The notes below the pieces were generated by a model, which did no database searches, was not told the DNA's origin, and was given only the letters and a program-made list of their open reading frames with translations. 6,080 nt of DNA from Planctomycetaceae bacterium (lineage in GTDB: Bacteria; Planctomycetota; Planctomycetia; Pirellulales; Pirellulaceae), in NCBI GenBank assembly GCA_018658605.1, contig JABHUV010000367.1:1-6080 (forward strand), given 5' to 3'. Below, in pieces: positions 1-6,080 of the stretch. How positions within the stretch are numbered: position 1 is the stretch's first letter; every line of letters starts with the position of its first letter. Both the position numbers and the translations under genes were made by a program.

Positions 1-3000
1 ACCGTCGCCACTCGATATTTTTTGGGTACGACGAACCTAAATATTTCTAATTGACTATTTCTAAATTCCAATCGCACTCGCCAATCAACATACACGCCGT
101 CTTCTTGCACATCCACGAGTAATTGTGAGTCCGCTATCAGGTCTCGGTCCGCTCTGCTTTGTGAGACAATTGACCGCCAGCGAAAATCAAATCCGCCATT
201 TATTTTCAGCGGCGATTCCACCCGCTGATTATCCGTATCCGTATTCAACTCAGCAGTGCCTAAATGGCCATTCCACCTTATTTCTGTCTCCTTACGTGGC
301 ACATTCAGCACTAAGGAACCACTCGCCCCAATCGGCAAGCTACCTCTTGCCAATCGCCACCCACCTTGCCGTTGTACGGGTAGTTTAAAGCCGACCCGCA
401 ATTCATGATGCCCTCGTCCCTTAACGAATAAAGTATGAGTATTGCCGCGCAAAACTTGCTGGGGAACTGCGTTGACTGCTTGTTGCCCTTGTTCATTGAC
501 TGCACCGCCATTAAGCTCCCGCACTTGGATTTGCGCCGGTAGTTTGTCGAGAGTTGCATATTGCAAAACAAGATCATTCAAGTCCATGCCAATCGCGACT
601 TCACGCCCACTAAACACTTCGATTCCCAGAACGCCTTCAATGTAAATGCCATCATCGTCAAACAAAGTACTCTCATACTTAACGGCGCTAAAAGCATATT
701 GGACAGGTAACACTTCGTGCTCTAACGGCAATTCTGGATACGCCTGCCGCCACAATTGCGAATACAACTCTAACGGAATCAAAAGCTGATCCGTCGGAGT
801 TTTCTTGGTTGGCATTTGAGCAGGATCATATGGCACGATAACAGCATCAACAGGAACCTGCACTGCCTGTACTTCCTCGCTCGATTCATTCTGTTGTGCA
901 TCTGCGACACCACTAAACAGCAGCGAAGCGAACAAAAAACCGCAACCAAGTCCAGTGATTCTCGCAGCTCGTTGCCGAAACCAGCAGACGCCCGGTTTAA
1001 GTAAATGGTAGAAGCAATAGATCAGTGCCACCGCAAGTATTATCACAAAGACAACTTCTAACACTTGCTGATAAAACGCCAACGCCGGAACTGCCGCTGC
1101 TAAGGCTAGCATTGTCAGCACGACAAGCACATAGTTACGTTTTGATTTGGCGTCGCGAGGTAACAACAGCAAGCCCACCAGCAAAACAGCAATGCCCGCA
1201 ATCCACGCCCACAAAGTAATCACACTTTTACGGACTATCCTACCGACCAATTTAGGTTCACCACCTAAACTCTGAAAATCATAACGAACGAAATCCATGT
1301 ATTGCACATCGAGATCACCGTTTGAATCTTGCGGCTTGTTCAACAGATCAACGTTTAGGCTCTTCATGCCTTGCAACGCCCAAGTTTGACTCGAACGATA
1401 AGAGTATTTGTTGTCTTCATTTCCGTCCAAACGGTCAATATAGCCGTTGTCGTCACCACCCATAGCTGCCGCCGTATCGCCGGGCGCTAATTCACTACTG
1501 GGATCAGGAGAAGTCGGTTGGCTTGGTGTAGGTCTTGCTTCACCTTTTGCAGTATCCCTCGGTCTATCGCTGGGCCGATTTTCCGACTCACTTGGCAACC
1601 TGGCTGACTCAGCTAATGATTTATCCGCAAACTCTCCCGCACTCTCGGTTAACCGTATTTCGCCTCCCATTGCCTCTTGTTCGACGGCAAACTCAGCTTC
1701 GCCATCAAACTCAAATTCTGCGGAATCCGGAATACTATCTGACGGGTTCAAAGCTTGCGAGGCATAGTGGCGGACTCCTCCGCCACCAGCGAGCACAACC
1801 GACGACGCAAATGCACTTTGACTCAAAACACGTGGTAATCCAGTAAGTTGCATGTTGGAATCAGTATATGGCTGTACAACGAAATTGCCAGGCACGATCA
1901 TTTGCCAGCGAATCAATCCTGCCTCAATTGGGAATTGAGGCTCAGCAGACACGCGAACAAATTCAAAAAGTTCGGGTGCCTTCAGTTGAAAATCGTCGTC
2001 GCCGACTGAAAATCGCTGCTCATAGACGAGACGCAAATCCCGTTTGATCCCAACATTTTCCTTGGGGTGGGGAAAACTAACAAGAAATCGATTGGTGGTA
2101 CCAGGCACTTTCTGTGGTTTAACAGTATCAGCACCATCAATAACAACACTCCACAAACTTGCTTGCTCTGGCAGTGCGACTTGGATATAGCTCGCCTTAG
2201 TTAATATTTCAAAACGTGCAACCGATTGATACACACCATGACTACTGACAAAAGAAACAATTTCACTGCGTTGAATTAGCGTACTCGGCACACTGAATAA
2301 GGTGGGCCTACTTATCGCTAAACGTACATTCGGCTGTGTCCCCGTATATCCATAAGCGCCAACTCGATGTTTACCAACGCTATATCCATTAACAACCAAC
2401 TCACCCACGTCGACAGGCTTGAGTCGCGAGTCTAGTCCGAGGTCGGCGGCATCGCCAACTTTAATTGCTAACTCCGGTGACGACTCGACCGACAGGACTC
2501 CTGATTGATAAACGACGTTTTCTGCAGTGGCAATCGCTGGAGTATATTCGGTTACAGATTCTTGAATCACTTGTTCAAAATCAACTCCTATAACAACCAC
2601 TCCCGCGGTAGGCTTATCAAGCGTAACAGTCCAGATACGGTGTTCGTCAGCATCTATACTTGAGAATTGCTTAACCACAGTACCTGCGAATCCAACAACA
2701 TTAAGGTCCGCTGGAGAGGAATCTGGTAATATAAACTGTACTTTTTCCACAAGTGACTGCTGAACGGTATAAGTTAATTCACTATAAGTCTTCAATACAC
2801 CCGGTTGCACATTGAAGAATGTAGCCAAACGCGCCGACAGCACCGGCACCACGCGTTTCGCAACGACCGCGACCGTAAATTGCGGTTGCTCATATCGATA
2901 AGCCAACGCCAAACGTCCGGTCAATCCAGCTTGTTGTTTATCAGCAGTCGCCAACGTAACTACCCCACTCACTTGCTCCGGACGCACTTCATACACATCC

Positions 3001-4673
3001 TCGAAACCAAGTTGCGTGCGGATTGCCAGCACACCTTTGTCACGAAAAGTGTCCTCGATCATGAACTTTGGCACCGATAAATGAAACTCGTCCCAGTCAT
3101 CCAACCAACCCTCTGGCACACGTTTTGCGAGCAATGCGACATTGTGCACTTGCCCAAACACCTTCCGAGTTGGGAATTTTGCATGCAAACGCCGAATTCC
3201 CAGTTCATCAATCGTCTCGTGATATGTCAATTGTTCAGTACCTGTGTGCAAGCTCACAACATTCCATTGAGCGGGAACTTCAATCGTAAGGGAATATAAA
3301 TCGTCGAGTTCCGGAAAAACATTGAAGGACACACTGGCCGTGTGATTGCTTTGATTTAGGGACAGTTGAGTCGTCGTCTGCACATGAATCCGGTTCTCAG
3401 GGTGAGTCACTTGCGCACTGATTTCATAATCTGACTGTGGAACATAATAAGTCCCTAAGACGCGAATCAAAGGCGCACCTGGTTCCACCACAAATATCGA
3501 CTCGGGCAGCGCTTGCTCAAGGATTTGCGTATCAAGAGCAATTACCCCCTCTGTTTCCAATGAGTTAATGGCCAGCCGGCGATCCGCTAAAACACCAACG
3601 ACTCCTGTGGACACCAAAACATCAAGCGGTTCAATTTTCGGGAAGTCCCATGCATCGATCGCTGGACCGCTATGCAACGCAGTAATCTTGATCAACAGAT
3701 CTTCCGTTTGTGGAATCCGCATTTCAACGGTCAATATTTGCTGCGAATCTTTCTCAGCTACTGACCAACGCGAAACCCCAGGGGCTTGCACGTCGGTAAC
3801 TTGAAAACCAGCGGCTATCGCAAACCGAAAATCCGAGGCGGCACCTTGCTGTACTTGCATCGAAAATGTCCCGTGCAAGCGTTGGATAGCCTGAGTCAAT
3901 TCTGCCACGAGTACGTTGCGGGCAACCACAATCTCCTCAGTTTTAAGCCGCTTGTTATTGAGCGACATGGTGATCCGCAATGGGCCTGGCTTAGCCAACA
4001 GTTCAAACCGCGTGACGTTTTTCGCTTCATCCACGTTTCGTTCCAGAACGCTCGCACCAGATTTGATTTCGATATTCCCCGGTACAATCAACTCAATTCT
4101 AGAATTAGCTGCATGAGGCAATAACATCGTCAACGTCTGCTCCGCCGCAGCATGCTGCACCGCTGCTGACATTGAAAACTGCACCTGTGATTTTCCGATG
4201 CTGGGCAGCAGCAATCGAACTAACTGTTCCGAATCACGTACCAGCGGAGCCGCATTTTTATCCACGGTAACGTTGAGAATAGAAACTCCAGAAAATCCCA
4301 ACGACAGTTGCTGTAAACCGGCAGCCAGCGACTCAACTTCAAAATCACCCAGAACCAATGCAGAATCGCCGAGAATGTTGATTTGATATTTTGCGCTACG
4401 TAATAGCGATTGTTGCGGCGGATTGTCCCCGGGTTTAATATTTGCCTTCTTTAACAAAGCTTCATATTCACTGCGAGGTAAATAGATACGTTGAATTCCA
4501 GACGCCAACACTGTCTTTAAATCATCAAACGGCACATAAATTTCACGTTTCATCTCGTCTTGCTGAGCGACCGCTGTCATCGCGGCACCGCAAACCACGC
4601 ACCACGACAATAGCATTAGCATTGATATTCGCAACCAGCAAGACGTATCGATTTTATTGGGAGTCATGCTCAT
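1..4673 (-). CDS. Protein B: giant secreted/membrane protein of unknown function with duplicated modules (3' end outside window)
   Basis: I checked the frame triplet by triplet: there is no stop from the ATG at 4673-4671 to the left edge, giving 1,557 codons with the end missing. The start is chosen because GAGGGAG lies 7 bases upstream and the ATG overlaps the stop of protein A; ATG at 4667 is a weaker alternative. Layout: signal peptide 1-36 (AVA|QQ); N-terminal module 45-303 (IYVPFDDL, IYLPRSEYEALL); beta-rich region to about 960 with a recurring strand pattern; Gly/Pro/Ser/acid-rich linker 968-1085; membrane segments 1151-1171, 1181-1201 and 1204-1222; signal-peptide-like segment 1239-1259; second copy of the N-terminal module 1278-1557+. 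No cysteine occurs between residues 37 and 1150. The first half ends like protein A, so B looks like two units fused in frame. Function unknown; a structural, adhesive or envelope-complex role is only a guess. No enzyme motif was recognised. Confidence 0.93.
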   Translation of the reverse strand, partial: MSMTPNKIDTSCWLRISMLMLLSWCVVCGAAMTAVAQQDEMKREIYVPFDDLKTVLASGIQRIYLPRSEYEALLKKANIKPGDNPPQQSLLRSAKYQINILGDSALVLGDFEVESLAAGLQQLSLGFSGVSILNVTVDKNAAPLVRDSEQLVRLLLPSIGKSQVQFSMSAAVQHAAAEQTLTMLLPHAANSRIELIVPGNIEIKSGASVLERNVDEAKNVTRFELLAKPGPLRITMSLNNKRLKTEEIVVARNVLVAELTQAIQRLHGTFSMQVQQGAASDFRFAIAAGFQVTDVQAPGVSRWSVAEKDSQQILTVEMRIPQTEDLLIKITALHSGPAIDAWDFPKIEPLDVLVSTGVVGVLADRRLAINSLETEGVIALDTQILEQALPESIFVVEPGAPLIRVLGTYYVPQSDYEISAQVTHPENRIHVQTTTQLSLNQSNHTASVSFNVFPELDDLYSLTIEVPAQWNVVSLHTGTEQLTYHETIDELGIRRLHAKFPTRKVFGQVHNVALLAKRVPEGWLDDWDEFHLSVPKFMIEDTFRDKGVLAIRTQLGFEDVYEVRPEQVSGVVTLATADKQQAGLTGRLALAYRYEQPQFTVAVVAKRVVPVLSARLATFFNVQPGVLKTYSELTYTVQQSLVEKVQFILPDSSPADLNVVGFAGTVVKQFSSIDADEHRIWTVTLDKPTAGVVVIGVDFEQVIQESVTEYTPAIATAENVVYQSGVLSVESSPELAIKVGDAADLGLDSRLKPVDVGELVVNGYSVGKHRVGAYGYTGTQPNVRLAISRPTLFSVPSTLIQRSEIVSFVSSHGVYQSVARFEILTKASYIQVALPEQASLWSVVIDGADTVKPQKVPGTTNRFLVSFPHPKENVGIKRDLRLVYEQRFSVGDDDFQLKAPELFEFVRVSAEPQFPIEAGLIRWQMIVPGNFVVQPYTDSNMQLTGLPRVLSQSAFASSVVLAGGGGVRHYASQALNPSDSIPDSAEFEFDGEAEFAVEQEAMGGEIRLTESAGEFADKSLAESARLPSESENRPSDRPRDTAKGEARPTPSQPTSPDPSSELAPGDTAAAMGGDDNGYIDRLDGNEDNKYSYRSSQTWALQGMKSLNVDLLNKPQDSNGDLDVQYMDFVRYDFQSLGGEPKLVGRIVRKSVITLWAWIAGIAVLLVGLLLLPRDAKSKRNYVLVVLTMLALAAAVPALAFYQQVLEVVFVIILAVALIYCFYHLLKPGVCWFRQRAARITGLGCGFLFASLLFSGVADAQQNESSEEVQAVQVPVDAVIVPYDPAQMPTKKTPTDQLLIPLELYSQLWRQAYPELPLEHEVLPVQYAFSAVKYESTLFDDDGIYIEGVLGIEVFSGREVAIGMDLNDLVLQYATLDKLPAQIQVRELNGGAVNEQGQQAVNAVPQQVLRGNTHTLFVKGRGHHELRVGFKLPVQRQGGWRLARGSLPIGASGSLVLNVPRKETEIRWNGHLGTAELNTDTDNQRVESPLKINGGFDFRWRSIVSQSRADRDLIADSQLLVDVQEDGVYVDWRVRLEFRNSQLEIFRFVVPKKYRVAT
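3..842 (-). repeat. Protein B N-terminal module, copy 2 (residues 1278-1557, cut by the window edge)
   Basis: This part lies after the fourth hydrophobic segment and repeats copy 1 in order. VIVPYD (1278-1283) matches IYVPFD, LLIPLELYSQLW (1297-1308) matches IYLPRSEYEALL, and VKY (1331-1333) matches AKY. The distance from the VP motif to the KY motif is about 50 residues in both. It continues through beta strands to IFRFVVPKKYRVAT at the edge, matching DFRFAIAAGFQVTD (281-294). Identity is low, so the duplication is old or fast-evolving. Whether the rest of the unit (beta repeats and membrane anchor) follows lies outside the window. Confidence 0.75.
897..959 (-). other. Internal signal-peptide-like segment of protein B (residues 1239-1259)
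   Basis: A basic stretch (FRQRAAR, 1232-1238) precedes a hydrophobic core (ITGLGCGFLFASLLFSG) and a c-region VADA|QQNE. All three parts of a signal peptide are present, and QQ follows the presumed site just as in the true N-terminal signal (AVA|QQDE). It lies in frame inside the protein and would work as a fourth membrane span, placing module copy 2 outside. Whether signal peptidase cuts here cannot be told from sequence. No ATG or plausible alternative start with a ribosome binding site lies just before it, so separate initiation is unlikely. Confidence 0.7.
1008..1223 (-). other. Three transmembrane segments of protein B (residues 1151-1222)
   Basis: Hydrophobic spans lie at 1151-1171, 1181-1201 and 1204-1222. 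The loop PRDAKSKRN between the first two is basic (cytoplasmic by the positive-inside rule), as is HLLKPGVCWFRQRAAR after the third. The arrangement, including a 'LKP.(C)' motif after the last span, matches the C-terminal membrane part of protein A (KDCLKPCFR). Confidence 0.85.
1419..1772 (-). other. Low-complexity linker of protein B (residues 968-1085)
   Basis: It follows a Gly4 run (963-966) and is rich in Ser, Pro, Glu, Asp and Ala with almost no hydrophobic strands, so it is probably disordered. It ends in an Asp/Asn/Gly-rich patch (GDDNGYIDRLDGNEDN). It separates the beta repeats from a short folded segment (GMKSLNVDLL ... FQSLGGEPKL) that leads into the membrane segments. Protein A has a shorter, less biased equivalent. 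It probably acts as a flexible stalk above the membrane. Confidence 0.7.
1767..1786. repeat. GC-rich inverted repeat at the Gly4 run of protein B
   Basis: Arms GTGGCGGA (1767-1774) and TCCGCCAC (1779-1786) pair perfectly around a four-base loop. In the mRNA the loop and adjacent stem base pairs include GGAGGAG, a Shine-Dalgarno-like run that the hairpin would hide. It encodes the start of the linker (GGGGVRH). No in-frame start follows closely, so a regulatory role is doubtful. Confidence 0.5.
1921..1941. repeat. Perfect inverted repeat within protein B coding sequence
   Basis: Arms GCCTCAATT (1921-1929) and AATTGAGGC (1933-1941) are perfectly complementary with a three-base loop. It encodes part of EPQFPIEAG. 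No T-run follows on either strand, so it is not a terminator. It is probably a chance mRNA hairpin. Confidence 0.6.
2016..3869 (-). repeat. Recurring ~70-residue beta-strand unit in protein B (four copies)
   Basis: Four stretches share one pattern: a strand of alternating hydrophobics (TFSMQV, SVSFNV, LTYTVQ, ARFEIL), then a strand ending in or near Pro (FRFAIAAGF, LTIEVPAQW, VQFILPDSS, IQVALPEQA). A hydrophobic turn with V..V or W follows, and the unit ends in a strand pair before a Lys/Tyr/Phe-rich end (LIKITAL, HNVALLAK, VVIGVDFEQ, LRLVYEQ). Positions are residues 269-333, 446-517, 633-701 and 818-886, i.e. 3675-3869, 3123-3338, 2571-2777 and 2016-2222. Protein A carries another copy at 5540-5764, and module copy 2 begins another at 3-86. 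Sequence similarity is weak; the case rests on pattern and length, and suggests tandem beta-sandwich domains. Confidence 0.5.
3765..4541 (-). repeat. Protein B N-terminal module, copy 1 (residues 45-303)
   Basis: The module begins right after the signal peptide with IYVPFDDL (45-52), then IYLPRSEYEALL (63-74) and AKY (94-96). Beta strands follow, with turns such as LLLP (154-157), LLP (184-186) and IVPG (196-199), ending near the VTDVQA...W303 strand pair. A collinear second copy starts at residue 1278. The paired 'VPFD' and 'LP..EY..L' motifs recur, as I remember, at the N-termini of large planctomycete proteins; this is memory, not a search. No catalytic residues were recognised. Confidence 0.75.
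4566..4673 (-). other. N-terminal signal peptide of protein B
   Basis: Residues 1-36 have an n-region with K7 and R15, a hydrophobic core from about I16 to A31, and a c-region ending A-V-A before QQDE. This fits signal peptidase I cleavage after residue 36. C25 and C28 lie in the core, but neither has a small residue at -1 as a lipobox requires, so a lipoprotein is unlikely. The segment puts the following roughly 1,100 residues outside the cytoplasm. Confidence 0.85.
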
Positions 4674-4687
4674 TATTCTTCTCCCTC
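4671..4687 (-). promoter_or_regulatory. Ribosome binding site and TAATG stop/start overlap between A and B
   Basis: On the minus strand GAGGGAG (4687-4681) is followed by seven bases and then ATG (4673-4671). The A of that ATG is the last base of A's TAA stop (4675-4673). This spacing fits Shine-Dalgarno initiation, and the one-base overlap is the usual arrangement for translational coupling by termination-reinitiation. The site lies within the last codons of A (Arg-Glu-Gly-Glu-Glu). It decides the start of B: the alternative ATG at 4667 would have a spacing of 13. Confidence 0.8.
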
Positions 4688-6080
4688 GCGATTTGAATCA
4701 TCGTCATCGCTGGACACCGGATCGTCAGGAGACTCGTCGCCTTCCGCTTGACAATCATCTGCGGGTGATAACTCTTTATCAATTTCATCCGCATCCTGTT
4801 CTTCATTATTCTGCGGTTCCGAATCATCTTGCAACTCGCCTGCGTCCTCAGAGTCCTCAGCATCATCAACCGTGGTAGTCTCCACATCCGGTGGCTCTGC
4901 AGCACTGTTTTCTAGTATTACGTCCGCGTCACCAACCGTATCTAGCGAGAACAACTTGCGGCAAATCCGAAAACATGGTTTTAAACAATCCTTAATAGCC
5001 CAAATCACGCACATTAAACAAACAACAGCGACCAAACCAGAAAACGGCATGTGGCTCGCCAAGATTGGTTTAATTAAAACAACCCCGAGACTCGCAGACA
5101 CGAGAACCAAGACTGTAATTATTTGATTACGTACTCCCAACCAAAGTCCACCGAGAGTAACCACCGCTAAGAACCCAAACATAAACAAATGGAATGTTTT
5201 AAGAGATAAAGTGGACAGCCGCAAAGGCGACGTACTCGGATTAATTGCTGAAAAGGTCAGCGCGTCATGGTTGCCAATTTGATTTCCCAGCTGCACATCA
5301 ACCTTGGCTTGGGTAATATTATTCAACAGCGAGTGAACATCCACATTTCCTTCGGATTCGGAATCGTACAGGAGATTGCGTTGGATCGTTTCCAAAAATG
5401 AACTGGGTAAATGGTCGTCCCAGTCACCAGAATAATCGACCAATACGATGTCTGAGGGTAAGTGGACGACCATAAAAATTTGATTGATTGCGTGTAGATC
5501 CGTAAATTCGGGAATACGGACGGTAAAGCCATCGGATTCAATCGAGTATTTCAACTCCAACACAAAATCTTCACCCGGAGTGATCGTGTTGAGCGGAATC
5601 AAATAGTTTTTCTGATTACCCGCAGTATTCTCCGCATCAACAGCGGCACCTTTTTCAATCCCGATCGCCTCGCCGTTAATAGAAAGTGGGTCATTGGGGA
5701 TTTTCGAACCCTGCGGAAACGTAACCGCTATTCTTTGAGCGGCACTTTTGACTCGATACACCGCGTGGACTCGCGACTTCCCACCTTTGGCAATTTGAAC
5801 ATCAATCAGTCCTAATTCAATTGCCGAAAGTTCAATGGCCTCTAGTTCATATCGGTGAATATCCAATTTCACACTCCACGCCTGATGGAATTCCATCGCC
5901 ACCGCAGCACCCGCTACCTGCATTTCAGTCGAGCCTAACTTCAGATCATAGCGCGGATCAATGGGACGTACACCGTCGGATTCGGCGGGAACGACATCTA
6001 AATTCTCCGCTTTCTTGATCACAATTTGCCCCCAACTACGATGCACATCTTGGGGCATTAATGGGTTCAGGAAAACACTC
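4673..6080 (-). CDS. Protein A: C-terminal part of a large secreted/membrane-anchored protein of unknown function (5' end outside window)
   Basis: No known function recognised. 468 residues are visible and the frame is open to the right edge, so the Met codon at 6058-6056 is internal: seven sense codons precede it and no ribosome binding site is seen. Numbering that Met as 1, residues 1-288 are beta-rich and lack cysteine. Residues 289-309, 312-328 and 338-357 are three hydrophobic membrane segments. A basic, Cys-containing stretch (KDCLKPCFRICRK) follows, then an acidic tail (373-461). Charges predict the beta region outside, and the basic stretch and acidic tail inside the cytoplasm. The visible part is collinear with protein B residues about 725-1232; for example AVYRVKSAAQRIAV (99-112) matches ARFEILTKASYIQV (819-832), and both are followed by a 'P....(hydrophobic)..(I)NG/DG' turn. 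It is therefore a paralogue of B. The stop TAA overlaps B's start, indicating one operon. Family assignment (planctomycete-type giant envelope protein) is inference. Confidence 0.9.
   Translation of the reverse strand, partial: SVFLNPLMPQDVHRSWGQIVIKKAENLDVVPAESDGVRPIDPRYDLKLGSTEMQVAGAAVAMEFHQAWSVKLDIHRYELEAIELSAIELGLIDVQIAKGGKSRVHAVYRVKSAAQRIAVTFPQGSKIPNDPLSINGEAIGIEKGAAVDAENTAGNQKNYLIPLNTITPGEDFVLELKYSIESDGFTVRIPEFTDLHAINQIFMVVHLPSDIVLVDYSGDWDDHLPSSFLETIQRNLLYDSESEGNVDVHSLLNNITQAKVDVQLGNQIGNHDALTFSAINPSTSPLRLSTLSLKTFHLFMFGFLAVVTLGGLWLGVRNQIITVLVLVSASLGVVLIKPILASHMPFSGLVAVVCLMCVIWAIKDCLKPCFRICRKLFSLDTVGDADVILENSAAEPPDVETTTVDDAEDSEDAGELQDDSEPQNNEEQDADEIDKELSPADDCQAEGDESPDDPVSSDDDDSNREGEE
4676..4942 (-). 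other. Acidic low-complexity C-terminal tail of protein A
   Basis: Residues 373-461 contain about 38 Asp/Glu but only two basic residues, with little hydrophobic content, so the tail is probably disordered. The topology places it in the cytoplasm. Protein B has no equivalent after its third membrane segment, where the internal signal-like segment follows directly. The tail could bind cations or basic partners, but nothing in the sequence decides this. Confidence 0.8.
4988..5194 (-). other. Three transmembrane segments of protein A
   Basis: With Met at 6058 as residue 1, hydrophobic spans lie at 289-309, 312-328 and 338-357. The GVRNQ loop after the first span and KDCLKPCFRICRK after the third are basic, so both should be cytoplasmic. 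This predicts an outside ectodomain and an inside C-terminal tail. Five cysteines (347, 350, 358, 362, 366) cluster here. Confidence 0.85.

Noticed and set aside
125..388. Plus-strand open frame of 87 codons, and similar short plus-strand frames throughout
   Set aside because: All lie antisense to long continuous minus-strand coding regions and have no recognisable domain or initiation signal.
1421..1460. Calcium-binding EF-hand or dockerin-like loop in GDDNGYIDRLDGNED
   Set aside because: The Gly and Ile positions fit, but the first liganding residue is Gly and there are no flanking helices, so it is better read as part of the linker.
1447..1846. Two overlapping plus-strand open frames (1447-1767 and 1535-1846)
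   Set aside because: They lie opposite the low-complexity linker of B, whose biased codons leave antisense frames open. No ribosome binding site or protein-like pattern supports them.
4590..4601. Lipobox at C25 or C28 of protein B
   Set aside because: The residue before each Cys is Trp or Val, not Gly/Ala/Ser, and a good signal peptidase I site follows at residue 36.
4654..4905. Minus-strand 83-codon frame rich in Met, Arg and Ile
   Set aside because: It is a shifted reading of the Asp/Glu-rich tail of protein A; the odd composition comes from GAT/GAA codons read out of frame.
6056..6058. ATG as the start of protein A
   Set aside because: The frame stays open upstream to the edge, there is no ribosome binding site or signal peptide, and similarity to protein B begins immediately, so the Met is internal.
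1..6080. CRISPR array, tRNA/rRNA genes, insertion sequence or riboswitch
   Set aside because: No spaced direct repeats, transposase motifs or RNA-like elements were seen, and the two coding frames fill the whole window.

Overview
The window is almost entirely coding on the minus strand. It holds parts of two very large, adjacent, paralogous envelope proteins, read from right to left. No promoter, terminator, RNA gene, mobile element or CRISPR array is visible. Both genes run off the window, so the operon start lies beyond the right edge and the end of the second gene beyond the left edge.

Organism: the protein style is what I remember from large uncharacterised proteins of Planctomycetota. 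That style is a secreted, beta-rich, cysteine-free region of about 1,000 residues, an N-terminal 'VPFD...LP..EY..L' motif, 'LPEQASLWSVVIDG'-type strands, and a membrane anchor near the C-terminus. The DNA has moderate GC content. This assignment is inference from memory; I could not run a search.

Right part (4673-6080): the C-terminal 468 residues of protein A. It has a beta-rich extracytoplasmic region, three membrane segments, a short basic/Cys-rich stretch and a strongly acidic tail of about 90 residues. Its stop codon shares one base with the next start (TAATG), with a good ribosome binding site inside the end of A.

Left part (1-4673): at least 1,557 residues of protein B, open all the way to the window edge. 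It has a signal peptide (1-36), a beta-rich ectodomain (about 37-1150) containing at least four copies of a roughly 70-residue strand pattern, and a low-complexity linker (about 968-1085). Three membrane segments follow (1151-1222), then a second signal-peptide-like hydrophobic segment (1239-1259). After that comes a second copy of the N-terminal module (1278 to the edge).

The main result is modular. The visible part of A is collinear with B residues about 725-1232, and B residues 1278-1557 are collinear with B residues 45-292. The locus therefore reads as three tandem copies of one unit (signal peptide, N-terminal motif module, beta repeats, three membrane segments). Copies A and B are separated by a TAATG junction, while the second and third copies are fused in one reading frame. 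The function is unknown. Shared operon, topology and ancestry suggest the products act together in the cell envelope, but no partner or ligand can be read from the sequence.
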